64,000 nucleotides of DNA from Procambarus clarkii (lineage: Eukaryota; Arthropoda; Malacostraca; Decapoda; Cambaridae), in the NCBI RefSeq assembly GCF_040958095.1, contig NC_091156.1, positions 20,814,675-20,878,674 of the forward strand, in the 5' to 3' direction. Each line of letters starts with the position of its first letter. The stretch's first letter is position 1. Shown here in pieces: positions 54,967-64,000 of this stretch. The position numbers and the translations under genes are program-made. A model generated the notes under the pieces. The model searched no databases. It was not told the DNA's origin and saw nothing but the letters and a program-made list of their open reading frames with translations.

Positions 54967-55970
54967 ACAGGGGTACCTCGGTTTACGAATATAATCCCAT
55001 TCCTGGAGGCGGTTCGTAAACCGAAGCGAATTTCCCCATAAGAAATCATGGGAAATGAATTAATCCGTTCCTGACTCCCAAAAAATTAACTTTAAAGTAA
55101 ATTTTATACTTAATTCACCCAAATTTTCTCTACAAAAGTATGTACAAGTTATTACTTTCCTTTACTGGTGACTCCTGTTGGCGTATGGAAGACGGTGAGG
55201 AGGAGAGGCGTTACTGTTTGGAAGGGGAGTTCACTTCCATTATAACATCAGGCAGTGAGGACTTCTCTGGGGTGCATTCTCTGGCACGTTTTGCCTGCAT
55301 ATCACTAGGACCTGCTTCTGGCTCACTGCATGATTTTCTCATTAGAAATCATTCAATTGAAGATTGTTTTCCCTTTGCAACACTTTTCTGTAGTGAGACG
55401 TCACATTGTCATTAATAAGATCAATGCAACGGCCTGCTACAGCTTTATCTGGGTGATTCTTTTCAGCAAAACTTTACAGTTCTTCCCATACTGCACACAT
55501 TTTCTTAATGAGGAAGGGACATCCTCTACTGCCTCCTCCTCCCTTGAAGATATGTTGTACTACCTACCTAGTTCAACAACATGTATACCATTTTCATGTT
55601 CATGAATGATCTCTTGTTTTTCCTCTATGGTCATTCTCACTTGTGTTTTCTTGCCTTGAACCTTACCACTGGCTTTCTTGAGACCCATGGCGAGATATAT
55701 AAAAACTTTTATGTTCAAATAGCCAAAAATCTGAAAAAAATGTAAATCTTTGCAAAGAATTCAGGAGGGATAGTCACTTGGCAGGAGGCACTGGTAAACT
55801 GAGGCGCGATCACCATATGCTACCTCGTGCTAGGTCGGCCATACGCATATCAACAAACTCATATCCCGAGGTAAAGTTTGTAACCAGATTCAAATTTATC
55901 AAAGAAATCGGGCTCGTAACCCAAAAAATTCATAAAGCTGGGCATTCGTAAACCGAATACCACTGTATTT
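54967..55970 (-). mobile_element. Internally deleted Tigger/pogo-like DNA transposon
   Basis: Terminal inverted repeats CAGGGGTACCTCGGTTTACG (left) and CGTAAACCGAATACCACTG (right), flanked by TA on both sides, as in Tc1/mariner superfamily elements. On the minus strand from 55690, GKKTQVRMTIEEKQEIIHEH encodes a CENP-B/psq-like helix-turn-helix start. Further on, HPDKAVAGRCIDLIND-type sequence spread over frameshifts (about 55410-55460) resembles the Tigger C-terminus. The catalytic core is deleted. Confidence 0.75.
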
Positions 55971-55989
55971 GTAGTACGTGGGAGAAGCA

Positions 55990-56880
55990 TTTACAGCACT
56001 AGTTCGAATAAAAGTTGTCAGCGAAGCACTTGTTCTGGAAGTGTTCAGACGTCATCACTTTAGTCGTGTGTAAACCGTTTTTCATTCATGAACATGGGGT
56101 TTGGCGGATGCATGGAATAAACTTTGGGTCTTTGTTTGGAGGACCGGCTGAGCATTTACATCGTTATGGTTCAAACAAGTCGTCAGCGAAGCACTTGCTC
56201 TGAAAGTGTTCGGACGTTATGAGTTGTGAAACGTGTGTAAACCGCTTTTCATTCATAAATGGGGTTTGGGGGCTGGATTAACAAGCTTGGATCTTTGTAT
56301 GCAAGGATGGGGTGATTTATTCATTATTGTTTCAGTGATTCAAACACTATGGGGATAAAAGTTTCAGTCCGTGCTCGCATACAAATATCCAATCTCGTTT
56401 ATCCAGCCGCCAAACCCCCTGTTTATGAATAAAAAGTTGTTTACACAAGACTCGCAACTGATGACGTCGAACACGTCCAGAACAAGTGCTTCGCTCACGT
56501 CCTCTTCGAACTACCTACCCGCCCTCCAAACAAGACCCAAAAGTGATTCCATGCACCCACCAAACCCCTGTTTATGAATGAAAAATGGTTTACACACGAC
56601 TCAAACCTGATTTCGTTCGAGAACTTCTGGAACAAATGCTTCACTGACGAATTTTGTTCAAACCACAACGCTGTAAATGCAGCCCGTCCTCCAAACAAGG
56701 ATCCAAAAGTGATTCCATGCACCCGCCAAACCCCCTGTTTATGAATGAAAAGCAGTTTACACACGACTCACAACTGCTGACGTTCGAACATATCCGGAAC
56801 AAGTGCTTCACTGACGAATTTTGTTCGAATCACAACGCTATAAATGCTTCACCCACGTACTACAAATACAAATAATCGCC
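55990..56880. repeat. Inverted cluster of ~160-bp units
   Basis: Five or so units carry GCGAAGCACTTGTTCTGGAA, the GTGTGTAAACCG(C/T)TTTTCATTCAT block and GGGGTTTGG(C/G)GG. Those at 55995-56330 run forward and those at 56395-56880 run reversed, giving a large palindrome around 56340-56390. They form the inner arms of the foldback-like element. Confidence 0.7.
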
Positions 56881-57108
56881 AACAGAACCTAAACACCTAA
56901 CCTAACCTATCCTATGCCTATATATACACAATATGTTAATATATTATAATATTAATTTATACCTGAGAAAATTCTCATTTTGAATGAACAGCATGTTAAA
57001 ATTTATGAATGCGTCTGTGGGGTTGACCTGAATGTAATGGACTTGAGTCGAGGACGGGCGGACAGCCACTGCTTTAGGCAGCCTAGTGTGAGGACGGGTT
57101 GAAAAGTT

Positions 57109-57509
57109 TATTAATAAATTAAATTATATATTATATACGTTTGAATGTATAATAAGGGTAATTAACAAAGGTGAAAGTTTTACCCTGGGTAAAATAACTT
57201 GATAACATTAACGTTATACATTAATAACAATGCACTGTAACTTCTTGAATTAAAAACTTGAAGTTAACATTGTGAGATTAACCTTGCATATTAAAGTTGG
57301 TAAGTGTAACAAGGGTAAATTTAATGTATAACTTTCAGAGAGTAAGTAACAATGGGGAATTACGTTGGTGAAAGTGTTACCTTGGTTAAAATAACTGTGT
57401 AATACAGTAACATAGTATGATGTTACTGTCGGGTGGGGTGTGCGGCGGAGCCCCCCCAAACGCCAGGCCACAGAAGGCGAGGCCGGCTTGTGCAACAACC
57501 TGTCCTGAT
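57109..57509. other. Intergenic AT-rich sequence
   Basis: No coding support. Imperfect repeats of AATAACTTGA / GGTGAAAGTTTTACC / GGTAAGTGTAACAAGGG occur at 57155-57400. Confidence 0.45.
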
Positions 57510-57740
57510 ATTCAATTTCTTTCTTTATTATGCACCCAATACCCAGCCCGTGGGAGATGGTGTAAAGGCCTGATAGAGCGTCGCATTTTGACGCGTACTT
57601 TACCCAAGGCCAAATTAAAATTGTCGTATTAGAAGATGGTAGCAATTCAATTTGTCTTTATTATGCACCCCATACCCATCCCGTGAGCTGTGGTAGAAAG
57701 GGTTACAGAGGTATATAATTGGTCGGGCACTGATTTACAA
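57510..57740 (-). mobile_element. Two LINE 3' end remnants
   Basis: TTTATTATGCACCCAATACCC (57521) and TTTATTATGCACCCCATACC (57655) repeat the start of the LINE 3' end at 59715, including the GTGGTAGAAAGGGTTACAGA continuation. Both are minus-sense truncated copies. Confidence 0.65.
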
Positions 57741-57755
57741 CTTGTTAAAAGGGAG

Positions 57756-57836
57756 TATAGGCGCCGTACGCTACGTCCCGGCGCCTATAGTCCGTGGACC
57801 GGGGTAATGTTACTCTCCCAAGGGAAGTAACATTAC
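57756..57836. repeat. Two adjacent perfect hairpins
   Basis: TATAGGCGCCG/CGGCGCCTATA (57756-57789) and GTAATGTTACT/AGTAACATTAC (57804-57836), each with an 11-bp perfect stem and a loop of 11-12 nt. Confidence 0.85.
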
Positions 57837-58044
57837 ATGTGAGATGTAATGTAGCATGTGAGAGCTATACCTGCTGCATCTGCGACGCGCGCCGCCCCTG
57901 GCCTGTCCTGTCAGTGTCCTGTGAGGGAGGCTGCTCGTTGGGAAGACGGACTCCCAAACATTTGCGGTAGGATAGATCTTCTCGAATCAGCAGGACGATC
58001 TCGTTATTGTTGTTGTTATAGATTCAGCTACATGGAACAAGTTC

Positions 58045-58157
58045 CAAGTAGCACGGGCTATGGTGAGCCCGTAATAGACTTACCTGGCACAAGAGCGGGG
58101 CAAGTAGCACGGGCTATAGTGCGCCCGAAGTGGGCTTACCTGGCACAGAAGCGGTGC
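58045..58157. repeat. Direct repeat of ~56 bp, two copies
   Basis: CAAGTAGCACGGGCTAT(G/A)GTG(A/C)GCCCG ... CTTACCTGGCACA(A/G)(G)AGCGG, twice. Each copy holds an ACGGGCTATNGTNNGCCCG dyad. Confidence 0.75.
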
Positions 58158-58224
58158 TGAATCTGGTGAGAGAATTCAACTAGATCTTCTCGAATCGTCC
58201 CCATGTTTATCTGATTTTAATGCC

Positions 58225-58420
58225 GTAGCACAGTAATCTGCGTGGTCGGCTAACAACCGACTTGAGCACGTTTCCTTTCACCTGGTGCCTCCATCTGTTT
58301 ACCTACTAGTGAGCAGGTACACTCATACCTCATAGTCAATCCTTCCCGGCCAGGATACGAACCCCGGCCAAATCGCTCGCGAAGCGCGGGGACCGTGTCT
58401 TAATACCACCACCCCACGAA
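58225..58420 (-). mobile_element. tRNA-derived SINE (different head)
   Basis: On the minus strand, a tRNA-like head with GGGTTCGTATCC B box (about 58365), preceded by CCGCGCTTCGCGAGCGATTT, then a core with ACTAGTAGGTAAACAG. The head differs from the Thr-like SINEs. Confidence 0.65.
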
Positions 58421-58842
58421 GACTGCATAACGTATATATAACAGTTTGGATTGATATACCCTGTAACCTCTGATATACGTACACACTAGGATGGCAGCAC
58501 AATGTTTTGTAGGTAAGAGTGTTAAATTAACAGTCAAATGAAGGTGAATCCGGGACTGTGGTCTCTCCTACAAGGTCGACACGAGTCACCTGGCAAGTTG
58601 CCAGTAAAACCCACTTGAGCTGCTCCTCGCCCAGAGGCTAATATATCATTTCATAACAAATACATATCTTAACAAAATGGTTAATATACGATCGGGAAAT
58701 GCATGATACCTCTCGGTATAATTGTTAACGTGGTGGAAAATCGGAGTGCGCCATTGGGTAATTGGCGGTGACTGGCAGGAGGGTGTGAGAATGACAGGGG
58801 GCGGCCAGGCCAGTCTGTGCTCACCACCAACACTCCCACACC
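58421..58842. other. Intergenic, nothing recognised
   Basis: No supported feature. Confidence 0.4.
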
Positions 58843-58973
58843 GCGCTCCTGCTGTTATCTGAGTGACGCTCCTGCTGTTACCTGAGTGACGCTCTTGGTG
58901 TTACCTGAGTGACGCTCTTGGTGTTACCTGAGTGACGCGCTTGGTGTTACCTAAGTGACGCTTCTGGTGTTAC
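58843..58973. repeat. 23-bp minisatellite, about 5.6 copies
   Basis: Unit GTGACGCTCTTGGTGTTACC TGA with variants (CTCCTGCTG, CGCTTGGTG, CTTCTGGTG). Confidence 0.85.
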
Positions 58974-59127
58974 CACCACCACCCGTCCCGCCAATCACTA
59001 TTCATTAAGGCTTCAACGACCGATCAAGTCTGTGAAAGTAAGTACAGAAATACCAAAAACTAAGCACTCACGATCTATAGAAAATAATAATAATAGTCAT
59101 ATTTTATTTACGAGAAGTTACAACGGG

Positions 59128-59380
59128 GAGCCGGTCGGGCGAGCGGACAGCACGCTGGACTTGTGATCCTGTGGTCCTGGGTTCGATCCCAGGCGCCGGT
59201 GAGAAACAATAGGCAGAGTTTCTTTTATCCTATGCCCCTGTTACCTAGCAGTAAAATAGGTACCTGGGTGTTATATAGTCAGCTGTCACGGGCTGCTTCC
59301 TGGGGGTGGAGGCCTGGTCGAGGACCGGGCCGCGGGACACTTAAAAGTCCCGAAATCATCTCAAGATAACCTCAAAATAT
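59128..59380 (+). mobile_element. tRNA-derived SINE, well preserved
   Basis: The tRNA-like head at 59128-59201 has GGTCGGGCGAGCGGACAGCA (A-box region), an anticodon-like loop CTTGTGA and B box GGTTCGATCCC. The core follows (CCTGTTACCTAGCAGTAAAA, CTGTCACGGGCTGCTTCCTG, CCTGGTCGAGGACCGGGCC) and a tail of CCCGAAATCATCTCAAGATA. It is nearly the same as 62793-63035. Confidence 0.85.
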
Positions 59381-59699
59381 GGGTTGGTGAGGTTACATTA
59401 GTGATATTATTCTTGCCAAGCCACTAACACGCATAGCGTTTCGGGCAAGTCCTTAATATAGTCCAAGCAAGTCCAATCTAATAAGATGAAAAGGTACATT
59501 GTAACAAGGTTTTACATCAACAATATAAATTGACAGAGGTGATTACACTGGTAGAGATTAAGTACTTAATTATTCTTAAATACTAATATTGGGGAAGTGG
59601 GTAGTACAAGATACAGTCTTGAGTTTGAAGCACACGGTAGGAAACTATGAGGATGAAATTAGGTACTTTTTTGGTTTAATTTTTGAAAAGGGGATGGTT
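59381..59699. other. Intergenic, nothing recognised
   Basis: AT-rich with no supported feature. Confidence 0.4.
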
Positions 59700-60870
59700 A
59701 GTTAGTTTAGTTCATTTATTATGCACCCCATACCCATCTTGTGGGCGGTAGTGGAAAGGGTTACAGAGGCACATAATGGGCTCAGGGTCTGAACCCCACA
59801 ATTCATTTAGCTAAGCAAGTTACAATCTTGATGAGCTAGTTACAAAATTCAATACACATCGTCACATCCACAATGATCTCGAGACCGACCACAAGTACAG
59901 TTTCTAAATTAAGCAACTGACATATGTGGAGAGCTAGTGTCACAATTTATATGTTTGTCCTGCACACCGCCCCCCCCATCCAGTGGGCATTTACAATCAC
60001 TTAGCCTACTATTATCAAACGAAACTATTTGGCTAAGGTTTCTGGTAGCAGATAATTTTGAATGAAATATTTACACATCTCTGGAATATTTGTTATAGAA
60101 TTGTTTCTGAATTCACGTATCTATGAATTGAATTTATAGTGACGGAGTGTGCGAATAATTTTGTTGACACAGTTTACATTAGGTCAGGTCTGCATCATCA
60201 GATAATGACAATTCCCAGAGATACTTTCAACCGAGTCTAAGCCGAGCAGTAGTAACATCTAGAAGTCTGCTGATTTTATTGGATGAACCATAGCTGTGTG
60301 GCTCCTCTTGCATGATAGTATGATGATAGATGGAATTACTGGTGTCAATTTCACTTTGCCTCAGATCTACAAGATCTTGTTGAAGTTCTTGGTGTACTAT
60401 TCCTCTCAGACTGCTTATTGACAATCCAAGGTTATACTCAATTTCTCCTTTAAAGGCAGATTCTTTGGCTAACTCATCAGCTCTATAGTTTCATTTATAG
60501 ACCAACATGAAATGGCGTCCACATGAAATGGACTCTGTTACCATCATTAATTTTATTGCATTTGTGTCTAGCTTTAGACACGAGCATGTTACAGTTATGT
60601 CTTAAAGAGTTGAGAGCCATTAATGATGATAACGAGTCACTTACAATTAATAATGTATCAAGTTTGGAGACTTGTACACATTGCAGGGCAAGAATCAAGG
60701 CAAATAGTTCGGTCTGAAGGGTAGAGGCCCAGTTGCTCATACGGACTCCCCACTCAAAATATAAGCCATCGCCCATTGTCAGGACAACTGCACTTCCAGC
60801 TGCACCCGTGGTGCGGTGTAGGGAACCATCAGTGTATATGATTTGAGAGAAAATGTTCTGTGGACAGAGC
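59700..60870 (-). mobile_element. I/R1-like LINE 3' part (RNase H and 3' UTR)
   Basis: The minus strand from about 60870 reads IIYTDGSLHRTTGAAGSAVV, ASTLQTELFALILALQCVQV, LLIVSDSLSSLMALNS and VHFMWTPFHVGL, an RNase H with its acidic residues. A C-terminal stretch (SSLRGIVHQELQQDLVDLRQ) and a 3' UTR ending in GGGTATGGGGTGCATAATAA near 59715 follow. Frameshifts are present and the RT is missing. Confidence 0.75.
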
Positions 60871-62683
60871 ATCAATCTACACAGTCTGCACATCCTCCCA
60901 CCGACGCTGCCTACTCTGCAATGGCCCGCACACTGCACTTTCACCTGACTGTCTCCACCGGCAGGAGGAAATAAAAAAGATGATGACAACACCTAACCAA
61001 CGTCCGCCTTCCCGACCTTGCCCGAGAACTCACCTGGGGAAGCTACTGCTGCCTCACCACCACTTGGTCCATCACCTCCGCAGCCCTCACTACCACCAAC
61101 CAAGCCTGTAGTTACCACCAATAACACCCTCCTACCGGTACTTCTACTCCTCGCCGACAAATTGGAGGGTAAAAACGCCAACTTATACGTTCACACCATT
61201 AACCGGGTGATCACTGGAAATGAACTACCGACGGTGCCGGTACTAGGTGACCTTCCAGCTCCTCCAACTGCGGTCGGCCCGGCGTCCGACCCCTCAACAG
61301 GCCCCATAACCACGTCCGATAACAGGGACGCCACCCACACTGGCTGCCTGTGCCAACGAAGACATCACATCCGAAGACGGACCACCAAAAACTCCCACAA
61401 CAAACACCAGGAAGCTCTCCAGAGCCACCACCAACGTCGAAGACGAGAACGAAGAGGACGATGATCTCATCAACAGATTATGGGTGACAAGAACTCGACC
61501 ATTCTCTTGGAATAGTGCAATTATAGTTCTCATTCCAAAACCCAAAGACCCAGGAAATCCAAGACCCATTTCATTAACAAACTGTCTGGCCAAAACTGCA
61601 GAAAGAATGGCTCTTAATCGAATTAACTGGAAAGCCAATCCACTGCATCAAAATATGTTGGCATACAGAAAAGGTGTTGAAACCACAGAATGCCTTACCT
61701 CCCTCCTGGATCAAATAATTGACAAACCTGGAATCCTTATTTTTCTAGACGTAGAAAAAGCCTTCGAACTAACCAGTGTTCCAGCTACACTGTGGTGCCT
61801 GGTAGATAAGGGAATCAGAGGGCACGCTCTTGCCTTTTCCAAAGGAAGCCTGCTTAACCGAGAAGCTACAGTCAAATTCCAAGGAAAAACATCCTTCTCA
61901 AAGAGGCTGGAAAATGGGACTCCGCAGGGAGGAATACTAAGCCCCTTCCTCTTCAACTATCTCATGGAACAATTCATGAAGCTCAAATTACCAAAAATCA
62001 AACTGATTAACTTTGCAGACGACTTTGTGGTCATCATCAATGGCAAAGGCGCCAGGAACCATGCACACAAATGCCTAGATATCAGCAGGGAAGCGGAACG
62101 CATAGTAGTGAAAATAAACAGCAATAAAACCAAAGCAATGGCCGTTAAAATGAGAACTTAAGACATCAGACTCACAATACAAGGACACGAAATTGAGTGG
62201 GTTACCTCCTTTCAATACCTTGGACTTATAATAGACAGCCAGTTGAAATTCATTCAAGAAATTGAATATCTTCGGCAACGTTGTAAAGCCAGAAACTCAG
62301 CTTTGCGCTCCCTGACAAGTCTTAGAGAGGGTGCTCTCTACCAGTATTCAAAATGTACTACGTTCAAGCAGTTAGGTCACTCATTGACTATGGTGCTCCT
62401 GCTCTTACATCCCTCAGTGATAACCAATGGGAGAAACTAGAAGTGTCTCAAAATGATGCCCTCAGAACAATGCTGGGAGCACCTATATGGACGCGTTGAG
62501 AGAATCTAAGAATGGAAACCAACTTACCAACATTAAAAAACAGGATCAAACAAAGAATAGCCACCATAACAGCAAAACTTGTTAGAAGCACCGCCAGACT
62601 GTCAATCAAAGATAGCATACATAGATCGCTTCACAGAAACCTTCAATATAAAACAAGTGCATGGACGGAGTAAAGCAGTATTT

Positions 62684-62790
62684 TAGCAGTAAAATAGGTA
62701 CCTGGGTGTTAGTCAGCTGTCACGGGCTGCTTCCTGGGGGTGGAGGCCTGGTCGAGGACCGGGCCGCGGGGAGGGTTTCTTAAGGTTTCT
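62684..62790 (+). mobile_element. SINE core fragment (first arm of inverted pair)
   Basis: Contains only the SINE core from TAGCAGTAAAATAGGTACCT to CGGGCCGCGGGGA, without a tRNA head, inside the LINE RT thumb region. Confidence 0.85.
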
Positions 62791-62792
62791 TG

Positions 62793-63035
62793 AGATGATT
62801 TCGGGGCTTTAGTGTCCCCGCGGCCCGGTCCTCGACCAGGCCTCCATCCCCAGGAAGCAGCCCGTGACAGCTGACTAACACCCAGGTACCTATTTACTGC
62901 TAGGTAACAGGGGCATAGGGTGAAAGAAACTCTGCCCATTGTTTCTCGCCGGCGCCCGGGATCGAACCCGGGACCACAGGATCACAAGTCCAGTGTGCTG
63001 TCCGCTCGGCCGACCGGCTCCCTCCGAACGACACA
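62793..63035 (-). mobile_element. tRNA-derived SINE, minus strand (second arm)
   Basis: A full SINE read on the minus strand: tRNA-like head 62950-63030 with B box GGGTTCGATCCC, core, and tail TCGGGGC...CTCAAGAAACC. Its core pairs with 62684-62772. Confidence 0.85.
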
Positions 63036-63606
63036 AAAGCCCCAAAATCACCTCAAAATACCTCAAGATAACGGATAATCTGGTCAAGATTCTAGAGAAA
63101 GTGGACTTGAAATGGACCATTAAAAACAAAAGAGGAAGACTACATCAACACTTTCGGCAGCCTCCTCCATGGAAAGAATCGTGACTAAAGATAATCATTG
63201 AAGCATTTAAAAATCAGCATGTGACTCGCAGAGGCTCAGAGCAGTCATATATAACAAATGGAAACCATCTCAAGACTTACAACCACTCACATCTTCACAG
63301 ATGGATCAGTTAATCAAGAAAGAGGTTCTGCTGGGGCAGCAGTTTGCACTAACAACTATAATGCTTACTGGAGCATGAACAGTGGGTGCTCAACATTGCA
63401 AACAGAATTATATGCACTGAAGGAGGCCATAAATTATACAGTTAAGAAAAATTTACATGATGTCATCATTCATACCGACTCCAAATCTTCGCTCCAGCCA
63501 TTGTTATCCATCCAGCACAGAGATAATATAAAACTCATCACAGAAATCCAACATATAGGAAAAGAAGCTCACAATCTAGGGCTGTCAATCACCCAAAATT
63601 GGATAC

Positions 63607-64000
63607 TGTTATGATCCCAGGTAGCCGAAAAACGAGTCTCCCCTTTGAGAATTATTCTATCAAGCCTGACCTGACTAGGAGGTCGGAAATACAGACATGA
63701 AGATTCATATGTAAAAATAATTGGGTAAATTTTACACGGAGTTTAAGATTATGGGCAGTGAATAAGAAAACAGATAAATGACTGGTTAGGAGATGTGGAT
63801 AATTTGCTGGAGGCGTGAGGCTCGCTTCTGGAGGGCTTTGACCTCACTTGACCGCCAAACATCGCAGGGGGAAGCCGCGCTCCGTTCGAGCTCCCGTCAG
63901 CAAGGAACCCCTAGTGATATATCTCCGAGAAGAGAAGTGTGCAGACGTGCCAGCTGTGGAACTGAGCTGGGAACGCTGTGGTCTAAAGTCCTGGACGGCG
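63607..64000. mobile_element. Possible LTR start (extends beyond window)
   Basis: LINE RNase H stops abruptly after NWI, and new sequence begins TGTTATGATCCCAGG, a TG start as in LTR retrotransposons. No second LTR, primer-binding site or coding frame is in the window, so the class is a guess. Confidence 0.35.

Larger units (their letters stand above)
53441..57108. mobile_element. Foldback-like composite element
   Basis: The outer ends are inverted repeats: TCAACCCGTCCTCACACTAG at 53443 and CTAGTGTGAGGACGGGTTGA ending 57102, extending toward GGCAGTGGC-like sequence. Inside, a second inverted pair is built on TTCTGTTGGCGATTATTTGT (left, 54486-54510 and 54948-54966; right, reversed, about 56870-56895) joined to GGTTAGGTTAGGTG blocks. 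Tandem units and a Tigger insertion lie in the middle. No transposase of its own was recognised. Confidence 0.55.
60880..63606 (+). mobile_element. I/R1-like LINE, decayed (zinc knuckle, RT, RNase H)
   Basis: 60890-60980 encodes a zinc-knuckle-like CLLCNGPHTALSPDC motif from the end of an ORF1. 61484-62161 encodes the RT (PRPISLTNCLAKTAERM, IFLDVEKAFEL, NGTPQGGILSPFLFN, NFADDFVVII). After a SINE pair, 63258-63606 encodes RNase H (HIFTDGSVNQERGSAGAAVC, TLQTELYALKEAI, IHTDSKSSLQ) up to NWI, where another element begins. The endonuclease is missing between ORF1 and RT. Confidence 0.8.

Noticed and set aside
55140-55605. Plus-strand 91-residue ORFs
   Set aside because: They are antisense to the Tigger transposase remnant, whose minus-strand reading shows recognisable motifs.
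57250-57645. 131-residue minus-strand ORF
   Set aside because: It overlaps a LINE 3' end remnant and has no recognisable domain.
59128-59201. tRNA gene
   Set aside because: Same reason: the SINE core and tail follow immediately, and the anticodon stem has a mismatch.
60860-61111. Host zinc-finger gene (CLLCNGPHTALSPDC)
   Set aside because: The knuckle lies just upstream of a LINE RT on the same strand and matches the gag-like ORF1 of I/R1-type elements.

Overview
This is eukaryotic genomic DNA, most probably from a decapod crustacean. Evidence: two intron-containing animal housekeeping genes, GT-AG introns packed with retrotransposons, abundant tRNA-derived SINEs, CR1-like and I/R1-like LINEs, and DIRS1-like tyrosine-recombinase elements, which are known to be common in decapods. 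No prokaryotic genes, rRNA genes, intact tRNA genes or CRISPR arrays are visible. Family names come from reading the protein sequences, not from a search.

Host genes. Two divergent genes start 663 bp apart. On the minus strand is VPS50 (syndetin, EARP complex). Its start codon is at 43131, it has a very large first coding exon (41560-43131), further exons at 12672-12916 and 6988-7148, and its C-terminal part must lie beyond the left edge. On the plus strand is SSR4 (TRAP-delta), complete in six coding exons from 43795 to 51973, encoding 167 residues. VPS50 exon 1 has at least one single-base frameshift.

Transposon nest (1-41.5 kb). Most of the left two thirds is VPS50 intron, or sequence beyond the exons seen, built from nested mobile elements. 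The main family is DIRS1-like. It has inverted terminal repeats of about 425 bp, a 3' end about 27 bp longer than the 5' end, an internal complementary region (ICR) whose two halves match the two termini, and decayed RT/RNase H and tyrosine recombinase frames. Copies with both ends lie at 9419-12618, 18144-24045, 24516-30717 and 30836-35379. Partial copies lie at 1-1149, 3804-6304, 36662-38248 and, in opposite orientation, 38860-40040. The four two-ended copies are all in VPS50 sense. Three CR1-like LINE copies run head to tail on the plus strand. DIRS copy B splits LINE copy 2, and DIRS copies C and D split LINE copy 3.

Right part (52-64 kb). This region is intergenic. It holds a foldback-like element of about 3.7 kb containing an internally deleted Tigger/pogo transposon, several SINEs, short hairpins, two LINE remnants lying 5' to 5', a SINE inverted pair, and a possible LTR start at the right edge.
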